A stretch of DNA of 64,000 nucleotides from Gammaproteobacteria bacterium (GTDB taxonomy: Bacteria > Pseudomonadota > Gammaproteobacteria > Thiohalomonadales > Thiohalomonadaceae), in assembly GCA_023228645.1 (NCBI GenBank), contig JALOAT010000005.1:62001-126000 (forward strand). The letters run 5' to 3'. Positions 10,274-18,774 of this stretch are shown here, piece after piece; positions within the stretch are counted from its first letter, which is position 1, and each line of letters opens with the position of its first letter. The position numbers and the translations under genes were made by a program. Below the pieces are notes generated by a model. That model saw only the letters and a program-made list of their open reading frames with translations, was not told the DNA's origin and did not search any database.

Positions 10274-12166
10274 TCACAGCTTGTCGCGATTCACCCGGAT
10301 CTTGCTCTGCGCCCGCAGGGTCTCGACCACCCCCTGGTACAAGGCTTCGGCATTCGCGCGTTCCAGTTGCGGCGCCTTCGCATCCGCCGGCACCTCGCCC
10401 TCTTTTACCTGGAACAGCACTACCACCGCCAGATCGTTGGAAGGCAGGGCGGTGCGCTCCACACTGCTGTCGTCTTGCGGTCGCGGCATGCGGAAGGCCA
10501 GTTGCACGACGGCGGCCGGCGCCTTTGTGTCGTTGCGCATGGTTTCCTGGCGCCTCCATTCATAACCGTTCTTCTTGGCGTAGGCGGTCGGGTCCATCTT
10601 GCTGCTCCGCAGCGCTTGTTCCGCCCGATCAGCCGCTTCGGCGGCGGCAGCGCGGGCCTTCTCCTGGCGCAAGTAATCGTCAATCTGTCCACGGACCTCG
10701 GTCAGCGGACGCACCGAAGCCGGCTGCCGGTCGGCCACGCGCAGCACGACCAGGTGGTCGGGCGTAAGCTCCACAGGGTCGCTGTTGTTGCCGCCCTCAA
10801 GGACTTCGTCGCTGAAAGCAGCCTGCCGCAGCTTCGCGTTGGCGAACAGGCCTTCGCCGCGCTCGCGCGACAAGTAAGCGCTTTGTTGCAGCGGCAGGTG
10901 CAGTTCCTCGGCCACGGTCTGTAGCTCGTCGGGATGCTCGTAGGTGAGGTTTGCGAGCTGGTCCGCCGCTTCGTAAAAACGCTGACGCGCCTGTTCCTGG
11001 CGCAGGCGTGTCTGGATCGAGTCGCGCACCGCGGTAAACGGCTTCACTTCGCCGCCACGCACGTCTTCGAGCTGGATGACATGGAAGCCGAAGCTGCTCC
11101 GCACAGGCTCGCTCACCGCCCCCTTTGCCAGGCCGAACACCGCCTGCTCGAAGGCCGGGTCCATTACGCCGCGGCCGAAGAAGCCGAGATCGCCGCCCTG
11201 TTTCGCCGAACCCGGGTCTTCCGACTGCGCGCGCGCCAGTTCGGCGAAGTCCTTGCCCGCGCGGATCTGTGCCAGGGTGTCCTCAGCCTTCTTGCGTGCG
11301 GCCTCGACGGTCGCTTGGTCTGCATCGGCTGCCACTTGGAAAAGGATGTGGCGCGCGCGGCGTTCCTCGGGGGCGGCGAACTCCTCGGGGTGCGAGTCGT
11401 AGTAGGCCTGCACCTCGTCTTCGCTCACCTTCACGTCGCGCGCCAGCGTGTCCACCGAGAGTTCGACATAAGCGACCTTCACACGCTCCGGCTCGGTGAA
11501 CTGGGCCTGATTGGCTTCGTAATACGCCTGGGCCTCCGCCTCGCTCACCTCGACCTTGCCGACGAAACGGGAAACCGGCACCAACAGGTAGCCGTAATCA
11601 CGCTTTTGGTTCTGCAGGCGCAGGTAGTGCTGCGCCTCGGTGGGCGCCGCAAAATCGGTGGTACTCACGGCTGACTGGAGCTGCGAAACCAGCAGGTCAC
11701 GGCGCAGTTCGGCCTCAAAACCCTGGGTGGTGTAGCCCTGCAGGCGCAGGGCGCGCTCGTAGGCAGCCGAGGAAAACTGGCCGTCCTCGCCCTGGAAGGC
11801 GGGAATCGCGCGGATGATGGAAGCCAGCTGCGCATCGGAGACCCACAGCCCGCCATCGACTGCGGCCTGAACCAGCACTTCGCGTTCGATGAGGCTCTGC
11901 AGGATGGCTTCCCGCATGGGCGCCTCGGCGAACATCTCCGGACGGAAGTTGGGGCCCAGCATCTCCTGCAAGCGCTGACGCTGCTGCGCAATGGCGGACT
12001 GAAGCTGCGCCGAGGAAATGGCAGTATCGTTTATCTTGGCCACCGGCACGTCCTTGCCGCCGCCCAGGTATTCCTGGACACCCCACAGGGCGAAGGTCAA
12101 TGCGATGAAGCCGACGATGATCCAGGCAATCAGACCCTGGGCACGTGCACGGATGTACTGAAGCAT
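10274..12166 (-). CDS. ppiD: Periplasmic folding chaperone / peptidyl-prolyl isomerase D
   Basis: Inner-membrane-anchored chaperone of the SurA/parvulin group that assists proteins leaving the Sec translocon. The 630-residue product has one N-terminal membrane anchor (LIAWIIVGFIALTFALWGVQEYL, about residues 12-35) and a SurA-N-like helical region to about 230. A parvulin rotamase domain lies around 265-365 (RRARHILFQV, KDFAELARAQSEDPGSAKQGGDLGFFGRG given as its key segments). A long C-terminal helical part ends the protein. Its length matches the family (about 620). It follows the hupB-tRNA unit and a terminator, so it is probably transcribed from its own promoter. Confidence 0.95.
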   Translation of the reverse strand: MLQYIRARAQGLIAWIIVGFIALTFALWGVQEYLGGGKDVPVAKINDTAISSAQLQSAIAQQRQRLQEMLGPNFRPEMFAEAPMREAILQSLIEREVLVQAAVDGGLWVSDAQLASIIRAIPAFQGEDGQFSSAAYERALRLQGYTTQGFEAELRRDLLVSQLQSAVSTTDFAAPTEAQHYLRLQNQKRDYGYLLVPVSRFVGKVEVSEAEAQAYYEANQAQFTEPERVKVAYVELSVDTLARDVKVSEDEVQAYYDSHPEEFAAPEERRARHILFQVAADADQATVEAARKKAEDTLAQIRAGKDFAELARAQSEDPGSAKQGGDLGFFGRGVMDPAFEQAVFGLAKGAVSEPVRSSFGFHVIQLEDVRGGEVKPFTAVRDSIQTRLRQEQARQRFYEAADQLANLTYEHPDELQTVAEELHLPLQQSAYLSRERGEGLFANAKLRQAAFSDEVLEGGNNSDPVELTPDHLVVLRVADRQPASVRPLTEVRGQIDDYLRQEKARAAAAEAADRAEQALRSSKMDPTAYAKKNGYEWRRQETMRNDTKAPAAVVQLAFRMPRPQDDSSVERTALPSNDLAVVVLFQVKEGEVPADAKAPQLERANAEALYQGVVETLRAQSKIRVNRDKL

Positions 12167-12184
12167 AGACTTTCCCGTGTCGAT

Positions 12185-12214
12185 AAAAAAAAAGGGCGCA
12201 GCCAGTGCACCCTT
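12185..12214 (-). terminator. Rho-independent terminator after tRNA-Asp
   Basis: On the minus strand the stem AAGGGTGC/GCGCCCTT is followed by a run of about nine T. It lies just past the 3' end of tRNA-Asp and before ppiD, and so ends the hupB-tRNA-Val-tRNA-Asp transcript. Confidence 0.85.
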
Positions 12215-12224
12215 CTCTTTTTAG

Positions 12225-12301
12225 TGGCGGAGTGGACGGGACTCGAACCCGCGACCCCCGGCGTGACAGGCCGGTATTCTAACCGACTGAACTACCACTC
12301 C
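12225..12301 (-). tRNA. tRNA-Asp (GTC)
   Basis: 77 nt including encoded CCA. Acceptor GGAGTGG pairs with CCACTCC, the anticodon loop has GTC in CTGTCAC, and the T arm is GGGTTCGAGTCCC. It lies 11 bp downstream of tRNA-Val. Confidence 0.97.
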
Positions 12302-12312
12302 TGATTTACCGA

Positions 12313-12388
12313 TGGTGGGTGCTGAGGGACTTGAACCCCCGACCCTCGCCTTGTAAGGGCGACGCTCTACCAACTGAGCTAAGCACCC
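12313..12388 (-). tRNA. tRNA-Val (TAC)
   Basis: 76 nt including CCA. Acceptor GGGTGCT pairs with AGCACCC, the anticodon is TAC in CTTACAA, and the T arm is GGGGGTTCAAGTCCCTC. It begins only 15 bp after the hupB stop, so it is probably cut from a hupB-tRNA transcript. Confidence 0.97.
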
Positions 12389-12403
12389 GGAAAACAAGAC
12401 GGG

Positions 12404-12676
12404 TTAGTTTACGGCATCCTTCAGGCCTTTGCCAGCCTTGAAGGTAGGAACCTTGCTCGCGGCGATCTCGATGGTCTCGCCGGTCTTCGGGTTGCGGCCG
12501 GAACGAGCGGCGCGCTCGCGCACCACGAAGGTGCCGAAACCCACCAGGCTCACCTGGTCACCCTTCTTCAGCGCGCCGGAGATTGCTTCAACCATTGCGT
12601 CCACTGCACGAGCAGCTGCGGCCTTGGAAATATCGGCACCTTCCGCTACTACGTCGACCAATTCCGATTTATTCAC
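12404..12676 (-). CDS. hupB: DNA-binding protein HU-beta
   Basis: Small histone-like protein that bends and compacts DNA as a dimer. It is 90 residues, the standard length. It begins MNKSELVDVVAEGADISKAA from a GTG codon at 12676 preceded by AGGGGA at good spacing. The DNA-binding arm has the signature FGTFVVRERAARSGRNPKTG. It sits between lon and two tRNA genes. A strong promoter (12749-12778) precedes it, but an intrinsic terminator structure lies in the leader (12700-12731), so expression may depend on readthrough. Confidence 0.97.
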   Translation of the reverse strand: MNKSELVDVVAEGADISKAAAARAVDAMVEAISGALKKGDQVSLVGFGTFVVRERAARSGRNPKTGETIEIAASKVPTFKAGKGLKDAVN

Positions 12677-12699
12677 TTAGGGTTCCCCTTGGTTCTTTT

Positions 12700-12731
12700 A
12701 AAAAAAAACACCGCCTGCATGCAACAGGCGG
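12700..12731 (-). terminator. Intrinsic terminator hairpin in the hupB leader, downstream of the hupB promoter
   Basis: On the minus strand a perfect 7-bp stem CCGCCTG/CAGGCGG with a 7-nt loop is followed by TG and nine T. It could be the lon terminator. However, the only good hupB promoter lies upstream of it and just 24 bp separate the T-run from the hupB start, so hupB transcripts must cross it. It may therefore act as an attenuator. Confidence 0.8.
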
Positions 12732-12748
12732 CCGGGTTGTGGGTGCGT

Positions 12749-12778
12749 TTTATACCAACTGGGTTCTCGCAGTGTCAA
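12749..12778 (-). promoter_or_regulatory. Sigma-70 promoter for hupB and the tRNAs
   Basis: On the minus strand a perfect TTGACA (12773-12778) is followed after 18 bp by TATAAA (12749-12754). The predicted transcription start is near 12741, upstream of the leader hairpin. Confidence 0.75.
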
Positions 12779-12814
12779 GGCAAAGCGGCCAACAAGCCGG
12801 CCGCTCGTCCGATC

Positions 12815-15238
12815 TCAATGCGTGTGCACCGTCGCACTTTCCTTGGCGCCCTTGTCCTTCACGTCGACACCCTCCACCGCTTCCGGCAAGGGCGTCGGTG
12901 CGTGGGTGAGCGCCATCTGCAGTACTTCATCGATCCATTTGACCGGATGGATGTCCAGATCCTTCTTGATGTTCTCCGGCACTTCCTCGAGGTTGCGGCG
13001 GTTTTCTTCGGGGATGATCACCCGTTTGACACCGCCGCGATGCGCCGCAAGGAGTTTCTCCTTGAGACCGCCGATGGGTAGCACCTCACCGCGCAGCGTG
13101 ATCTCGCCGGTCATCGCCACGTCGGCACGCACCGGGATGCCCGTGAGTGCGGAGACGATGGCCGTACACATGCCGATGCCTGCGCTCGGGCCGTCCTTGG
13201 GAATGGCACCTTCGGGCACGTGCACGTGGATGTCCTGATTCTCGTAGAAGTCAGGCTTGATGCCGAGCACCTTGGCACGGCCGCGCACCACACTCATGGC
13301 CGCCTGGATGGATTCCTTCATGACGTCGCCCAGCTGGCCTGTCACCGTGTGCTTACCCTTGCCGGGTACCACCACGGTCTCGATACTCAGCAGTTCGCCA
13401 CCCACCTCCGTCCAGGCAAGGCCGGTGACCTGGCCCACCTGATCCTTCTCTTCGGCCAGGCCGTAGCGGAATCGGCGTACGCCCAAGTACTTCTCCAGAT
13501 TCGCCTCGTCGACCACTACCTTTTCCGACGGCGGCGTGAGCAGCACGTCCTTGACCACCTTGCGGCAGATCTTGGCGATCTCGCGTTGCAGGTTGCGCAC
13601 ACCGGCCTCGCGCGTATAGAAGCGGACGATGCCGCGGATCGCTGCCTCGGTGATCTCCAGTTCTTCTTCCTTCAGGCCGTTGCCCTTGATCTCCTTGGGC
13701 ACCAGATAACGGCGGGCGATGTTGAGCTTCTCGTCCTCCGTGTAGCCGGCGATGCGGATCACCTCCATGCGGTCAAGCAGTGGACTGGGGATGTTCATGG
13801 AGTTGGCCGTGGCGACGAACATCACGTCGGACAGGTCGTAATCCACTTCCAAATAGTGATCGCTGAAGGTGTTGTTCTGCTCCGGATCGAGCACTTCGAG
13901 CAGGGCCGAGGCCGGATCGCCACGGAAATCCATGGCCATCTTGTCGATCTCGTCGAGCAGAAACAGCGGATTGCGCACCTTCACCTTGGACAGGTTCTGC
14001 ACAATTTTACCCGGCATGGAACCGATGTAGGTACGGCGATGGCCGCGGATTTCCGCTTCATCGCGTACGCCACCCAGCGACATGCGCACGAACTTGCGGT
14101 TCGTGGCGCGCGCGATGGACTGACCGAGCGAGGTCTTGCCCACGCCCGGCGGTCCCACCAGACAGAGGATCGGGCCTTTCAGCTTTTCGACGCGCTGCTG
14201 CACGGCGAGGTATTCGAGGATGCGTTCCTTTACCTTCTCCAGGCCGTAGTGATCAGCCTCGAGGATCTGTTCAGCACGCGCCAGGTCGATGCTCACCTTG
14301 GTGCGCTTCTTCCAGGGCACGCTCACCAGCCAGTCGATGTAGTTTCGCACCACGGTCGCTTCCGCGGACATGGGCGACATCATCTTCAACTTGGCGAGCT
14401 CGGCCGATGCCTTGGCCTTGGCCTCCTTGCTCATGCCGGCCTTGTCGATCTTCTTCTCGAGCTCTTCGAGCTCGTTGGGATGATCCTCCAACTCGCCCAG
14501 TTCCTTCTGGATGGCCTTCATCTGTTCATTGAGGTAGTACTCGCGCTGGCTCTTCTCCATCTGGCGCTTCACGCGACCACGGATGCGCTTTTCAACCTGA
14601 AGAAGGTCGATTTCGCTTTCGAGCATGGCCATGAGGTGCTCGAAGCGCTCGCGCAGGTCGCTGATCTCGAGGATCCTCTGCTTCTCCTCGATCTTCAGCG
14701 CCATATGCGCGGCCACGGTGTCCACCAGGCGGTTAGCGTCATCGATACCCGACAGCGAACTCAGCACCTCCGGCGGCACCTTCTTGTTCAGCTTCACGTA
14801 CTGATCGAACTGGTTCATCACCGAGCGGGCGAGCACTTCCGACTCACGCTCGTCGATGAACGGCAACTCAAGCACGTTGACCTGCGCCGAGAAATATGAC
14901 GGGTTGGGCAGGAAGTGGACGATGCGCGCACGCTGCGCGCCCTCGACCAGCACCTTCACCGTACCGTCCGGCAGCTTGAGCAACTGGAGGATGGTGGACA
15001 GGGTGCCGATACGGTAGACGTCTTCAGGTTGGGGGTCGTCCTCGCTGGCGCTCTTTTGTGCGACGAGCAGGATCTGCTTGTCCGCGGCCATGGCCGCTTC
15101 GAGCGCGCGGATCGACTTGTCACGGCCGACGAAGAGCGGGATGACCATGTGGGGGTACACCACCACGTCCCGCAGCGGGAGCACGGGGATGGCCTGCAAC
15201 TGCTGGCTCACTTCGGACGTTTTGTCTTGCTGCTCCAT
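12815..15238 (-). CDS. lon: ATP-dependent protease La
   Basis: Cytosolic AAA+ serine protease that degrades misfolded and regulatory proteins. At 807 residues it is close to the usual length of about 785-800. The N-terminal LON substrate domain (IPVLPLRDVVVYPHMVIPLF) is followed by a coiled-coil region, Walker A GPPGVGKT near residue 360, Walker B LFLLDEIDK, and the protease domain with catalytic Ser in KDGPSAGIG and Lys some 40 residues later. The C-terminus is extended (about 25 residues ending in ATVHTH) and likely disordered. It has its own promoter and is followed by hupB. Confidence 0.97.
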   Translation of the reverse strand: MEQQDKTSEVSQQLQAIPVLPLRDVVVYPHMVIPLFVGRDKSIRALEAAMAADKQILLVAQKSASEDDPQPEDVYRIGTLSTILQLLKLPDGTVKVLVEGAQRARIVHFLPNPSYFSAQVNVLELPFIDERESEVLARSVMNQFDQYVKLNKKVPPEVLSSLSGIDDANRLVDTVAAHMALKIEEKQRILEISDLRERFEHLMAMLESEIDLLQVEKRIRGRVKRQMEKSQREYYLNEQMKAIQKELGELEDHPNELEELEKKIDKAGMSKEAKAKASAELAKLKMMSPMSAEATVVRNYIDWLVSVPWKKRTKVSIDLARAEQILEADHYGLEKVKERILEYLAVQQRVEKLKGPILCLVGPPGVGKTSLGQSIARATNRKFVRMSLGGVRDEAEIRGHRRTYIGSMPGKIVQNLSKVKVRNPLFLLDEIDKMAMDFRGDPASALLEVLDPEQNNTFSDHYLEVDYDLSDVMFVATANSMNIPSPLLDRMEVIRIAGYTEDEKLNIARRYLVPKEIKGNGLKEEELEITEAAIRGIVRFYTREAGVRNLQREIAKICRKVVKDVLLTPPSEKVVVDEANLEKYLGVRRFRYGLAEEKDQVGQVTGLAWTEVGGELLSIETVVVPGKGKHTVTGQLGDVMKESIQAAMSVVRGRAKVLGIKPDFYENQDIHVHVPEGAIPKDGPSAGIGMCTAIVSALTGIPVRADVAMTGEITLRGEVLPIGGLKEKLLAAHRGGVKRVIIPEENRRNLEEVPENIKKDLDIHPVKWIDEVLQMALTHAPTPLPEAVEGVDVKDKGAKESATVHTH

Positions 15239-15302
15239 CTCGGAGTCACCTCACTGGCGGCCGGGCCGCGTGGAGAAACCTACTAATGCGCTATGGCTTG
15301 GT

Positions 15303-15331
15303 ACTATAAGGACGAAGACGAGCGCTTTCAA
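15303..15331 (-). promoter_or_regulatory. lon promoter with sigma-70 and sigma-32 features
   Basis: The minus strand carries TTGAAA (15326-15331), a 17-bp spacer and TATAGT (15303-15308), close to the sigma-70 consensus. The same stretch reads CTTGAAA, 14 bp, CCTTATAG, which resembles the heat-shock sigma-32 pattern, as expected for lon. Confidence 0.7.
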
Positions 15332-15368
15332 GGAAGGATGCGCCACCAGAATAAGACAGGCGACGAAG

Positions 15369-15395
15369 AAAAGGGTGCCCGGCGTCACCGGGCAC
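15369..15395 (-). terminator. Terminator after clpX
   Basis: Minus-strand hairpin with perfect stem GTGCCCGG/CCGGGCAC and 5-nt loop, followed by CCTTTTCTT. It lies 9 bp after the clpX stop and separates clpPX from the lon promoter. Confidence 0.8.
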
Positions 15396-15403
15396 ACAAA
15401 TAG

Positions 15404-16684
15404 TCACTCGGTCGCGACCGCCGGGGTATCCGAGCCCTCGTAGATCATCAAGGGCTGCGAGGTGCCGTTGATGACCCCGTCGTCGATCACGATCTTGCAG
15501 ACGTCCTTCTGGGAAGGCAGGTCGTACATCACGTCAAGCAACGTCCCTTCGAGGATGGAACGCAGGCCACGTGCGCCAGTCTTGCGCTCCATGGCACGCC
15601 GGGCCACCGCCTTAAGGGCATCGTCGCGGAACTCCAGTTCGACCCCTTCCATATCGAAGAGCTTCTGGTACTGCTTGGTCAGGGCATTGCGCGGCTCGAC
15701 GAGGATCTGCATGAGCGCCGACTCGTCCAGCTCGCCGAGGGTGGCGACCACCGGCAGGCGGCCGACGAACTCGGGAATGAGGCCAAACTTGATGAGGTCT
15801 TCCGGCTCAACCGACTGGAGGATCTCGCCCACGGCGCGCTTGTCGTCCCTGCTGCGCACCTCGGCCGAAAAGCCGATGCCGCTCTTCTCGGTGCGATCAC
15901 GCACCACCCGTTCCAGCCCGGCGAACGCGCCGCCGCAGATGAACAGGATGTTGGTGGTGTCAACCTGCAGGAATTCCTGCTGCGGATGCTTGCGCCCACC
16001 CTGGGGCGGCACCGAGGCAATGGTGCCTTCGATGAGCTTCAGCAACGCCTGCTGCACGCCCTCGCCCGAGACGTCACGGGTGATGGACGGGTTGTCGGAC
16101 TTGCGTGAAATCTTGTCGATTTCGTCGATATAGACGATACCCGTCTGCGCCTTCTCGACGTCGTAGTCGCATTTCTGCAGCAGCTTCTGGATGATGTTCT
16201 CCACATCCTCGCCCACATAACCGGCTTCGGTCAGCGTGGTGGCGTCGGCGATGGTGAACGGCACGTTCAGCAGCCGTGCGAGCGTCTCGGCCAGCAGGGT
16301 CTTGCCGCTGCCGGTGGGTCCGATGAGCAGGATGTTGCTCTTGGACAGCTCAACGTCATCGTCTTTGCGGCGCCCGGTCTCCAAGCGCTTGTAGTGGTTG
16401 TACACCGCAACGGAGAGCACCTTCTTGGCACGCTCCTGGTCGATGACGTACTCGTCAAGAATGTTCTTGATCTCACGCGGGGTGGGCAGTTTGCTGCGCG
16501 ACGTGGCCGCCGATTCCTCCTGCACCTCCTCGCGGATGATATCGTTGCAGAGTTCCACGCACTCGTCGCAAATGAACACGGACGGTCCCGCGATCAGCTT
16601 GCGCACTTCGTGCTGACTCTTGCCGCAGAACGAACAGTAGAGCAGCTTTCCGCTCTCGCCCGTCCCTTTCGTATCGTCGCTCAT
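15404..16684 (-). CDS. clpX: ATP-dependent Clp protease ATP-binding subunit
   Basis: AAA+ unfoldase that feeds tagged proteins into ClpP. The 426-residue protein has an N-terminal zinc-binding domain (LYCSFCGKS and FICDECVELC, four Cys). It continues with Walker A GPTGSGKT near residue 121, Walker B VYIDEIDK, the pore loop GYVGEDVE and the ClpP-docking IGF-type loop (KSGIGFSAEVR). It follows clpP by 119 bp, a gap holding a GC-rich hairpin without a T-run, so the two genes are probably cotranscribed. Confidence 0.97.
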   Translation of the reverse strand: MSDDTKGTGESGKLLYCSFCGKSQHEVRKLIAGPSVFICDECVELCNDIIREEVQEESAATSRSKLPTPREIKNILDEYVIDQERAKKVLSVAVYNHYKRLETGRRKDDDVELSKSNILLIGPTGSGKTLLAETLARLLNVPFTIADATTLTEAGYVGEDVENIIQKLLQKCDYDVEKAQTGIVYIDEIDKISRKSDNPSITRDVSGEGVQQALLKLIEGTIASVPPQGGRKHPQQEFLQVDTTNILFICGGAFAGLERVVRDRTEKSGIGFSAEVRSRDDKRAVGEILQSVEPEDLIKFGLIPEFVGRLPVVATLGELDESALMQILVEPRNALTKQYQKLFDMEGVELEFRDDALKAVARRAMERKTGARGLRSILEGTLLDVMYDLPSQKDVCKIVIDDGVINGTSQPLMIYEGSDTPAVATE

Positions 16685-16803
16685 GACCTTCCTCGCGAAT
16701 GCCGCCCTTGATTACAAAATGCAGCGGATTGCCCGATTTTTCAAGCGCCCGCGGCCAATCACCGCGGGCATGGATTCCCCTCGGGGATCAGGCCTTTAGG
16801 CAC

Positions 16804-17430
16804 TTATTCCGCGATTTTGCCGGCGCGGCGCTCCAGCACGGAGTCCACCAGGCCGTATTCCACGGCCTGCTGACCGCCCATGAAGTTGTCGCGCTCCGTA
16901 TCGGTGCGGATCTTCTCGATGGGCTGCCCCGTATGCTTGGCCAGGATTTGATTCAGGCGCTCGCGGGTATACAGCATCTCGCGGGCATGGATCTCCACAT
17001 CCGTGGCCTGGCCCTGGAAGCCGCCCCAGGGTTGGTGAATCATCACCCGGGAATGCGGCAGACAGTACCGCTTGCCCTCGGCGCCGCCCGCGAGCAGCAC
17101 GGCGCCCATGCTGGCGGCCTGACCGAGGCACATGGTGGACACCTGGGGCTTGATGAACTGCATGGTGTCGTAGATAGACAGACCGGCGCTGACCGAGCCC
17201 CCCGGTGAGTTGATGTACAGGTGGATGTCCTTGTCCGGATTCTCCGATTCAAGGAACAGCAACTGGGCGACGATGAGGTTGGCCATGTGGTCCTCGACCG
17301 GACCGACCACAAAGACCACACGCTCCTTAAGGAGACGTGAGTAGATGTCATACGCCCGCTCGCCCCTGGCGGTCGTTTCGATCACCATCGGGACGAGGCC
17401 CAGGTTATTGATCTCGTGCGTGCGGCTCAT
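16804..17430 (-). CDS. clpP: ATP-dependent Clp protease proteolytic subunit
   Basis: Barrel-forming serine protease partner of ClpX. At 208 residues it has the standard length. The catalytic triad is visible: Ser107 in CLGQAASMGA, His132 in VMIHQPWGG and Asp181 in TERDNFMG. It starts 33 bp after tig, within the classical tig-clpP-clpX order. Confidence 0.97.
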   Translation of the reverse strand: MSRTHEINNLGLVPMVIETTARGERAYDIYSRLLKERVVFVVGPVEDHMANLIVAQLLFLESENPDKDIHLYINSPGGSVSAGLSIYDTMQFIKPQVSTMCLGQAASMGAVLLAGGAEGKRYCLPHSRVMIHQPWGGFQGQATDVEIHAREMLYTRERLNQILAKHTGQPIEKIRTDTERDNFMGGQQAVEYGLVDSVLERRAGKIAE

Positions 17431-17463
17431 GGATATATTCCCGCCAGTTGAAAAGCTTATCCC

Positions 17464-18774
17464 TTAGACGCGGCCTGCGCTGGCGTGGTTCATCACCTCG
17501 TCAAAGCTCCGCTCCACCGTGCTCGCAACGGATTTAGCGAGCACCCACTCGACGACCTGGTCTTCGAGCACGAGCGACTCAACTTCCGACAAGCGACGCT
17601 TATCAGCGTAGTACCACTTGATTACTTCTTCAGGATGCTCATATGAGGCGGCCAGCTTCTCCACCTGGGCGCGCACCGCTTCCGGGGTCGCCTTGATGTC
17701 GTTGCTCTTGATGAGCTCGGACAGGATCAGGCCCAGGCTCACGCGGCGGCGGGCCTGCGGCTCGAAGATGGCCAGATCCAGGTCCATGCTCTTGCCCTTG
17801 GGCACGTGCATGTTCTGGCGCATCTGCTCCATGAGGGCCTGGGATTCGTTGTCGACGAGCGCCTTCGGCACGTCCACCTGGTTGATTTCCACCAGCTTGT
17901 CCATCACGCCCTGCTTGTTGGCGGCCTTCAGCGCCTGCTCCAGCTCGCGCTCCATGTTCTTGCGCACTTCGGCGCGCAGCGCATCGGCGCCGCCCGCGGC
18001 GATACCGAAGCCCTTGGCAAATTCCTCGTTCACCTCGGGCAGGTCTGGTTCTTCCACCTGGTGTACCTTGATGGCGAATTGCGCCGCTTTGCCGGCAACG
18101 TCCTTATAGCCATAGTCCTCGGGGAAGGTGACGTCGATGGTGCACTCCTCGCCGGCCTTGGCGCCGGTCAGGCCATCCTCGAAGCCGGGGATCATGGCGC
18201 CGTTGCCCAGCACCACGGGCACGTTCTTGCCCTCGTTACCTTTGAACGGCTGGCCGTCGATGGTCCCCGTGAAGTCAATGGTTACGCGGTCCCCGGCGGC
18301 GGCGGCGCGCTCGACGGTGGTCCATGCGGTACGCTGCTTGCGCAGGCTGTCGATGACGCGGTCCACATCAGCATCGGTCACCTTGGCGCTGACGCGCTCG
18401 GTCTTCAAGTCCTCGATGGGGGCGAGCTTCAGCTCGGGAAACACCTCGAAGGTGGCCACGTACTCCAGGCCGGCGCCGGGCACAACGTTCTTCGGCTCGA
18501 TGGTCGGGTGGCCGGCCGGACGCAGGTTCTCCTTGGTGACGGCCTCGTACCAGGTGGACTGCATCACGTCACCGATGACTTCCATGCGGACCTGGGCGCC
18601 GTACTGCTGCTCAATGACCTTCATGGGCACCTTGCCGGGGCGGAAGCCCTTCACCCGGGTGGTGCGCGCGAGGCGCGCGAGACGGTTCTGCACTTCCGTG
18701 TTGACGCGCTCTTCCGGGACCTGCACGGTCATGCGGCGCTCGAGACTCCCGGTCGATTCGACTGAAACCTGCAT
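17464..18774 (-). CDS. tig: Trigger factor
   Basis: Ribosome-bound chaperone and prolyl isomerase acting on nascent chains. It has 436 residues, the family length. The N-terminal domain carries the ribosome-docking segment around GFRPGKVPMKVIEQQYG. The FKBP domain runs from about residue 160 to 240 (DRVTIDFTGTIDGQPFKG), followed by the long helical C-terminal domain. The start at 18774 (MQVSVESTGSLERRMTVQVP) follows AGGAATTC. An upstream in-frame extension is rejected because it lacks family similarity. Confidence 0.96.
   Translation of the reverse strand: MQVSVESTGSLERRMTVQVPEERVNTEVQNRLARLARTTRVKGFRPGKVPMKVIEQQYGAQVRMEVIGDVMQSTWYEAVTKENLRPAGHPTIEPKNVVPGAGLEYVATFEVFPELKLAPIEDLKTERVSAKVTDADVDRVIDSLRKQRTAWTTVERAAAAGDRVTIDFTGTIDGQPFKGNEGKNVPVVLGNGAMIPGFEDGLTGAKAGEECTIDVTFPEDYGYKDVAGKAAQFAIKVHQVEEPDLPEVNEEFAKGFGIAAGGADALRAEVRKNMERELEQALKAANKQGVMDKLVEINQVDVPKALVDNESQALMEQMRQNMHVPKGKSMDLDLAIFEPQARRRVSLGLILSELIKSNDIKATPEAVRAQVEKLAASYEHPEEVIKWYYADKRRLSEVESLVLEDQVVEWVLAKSVASTVERSFDEVMNHASAGRV

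Noticed and set aside
13220..14899. Long open frame (559 codons) on the plus strand opposite lon
   Set aside because: It is antisense to a clearly real Lon protein and shows only the His/Leu-rich composition of a GC-rich shadow frame.
16747..16770. GC-rich hairpin between clpP and clpX as a terminator
   Set aside because: The stem GCCCGCGG/CCGCGGGC has no following T-tract on either strand; it may affect mRNA stability, but I do not call it a terminator.
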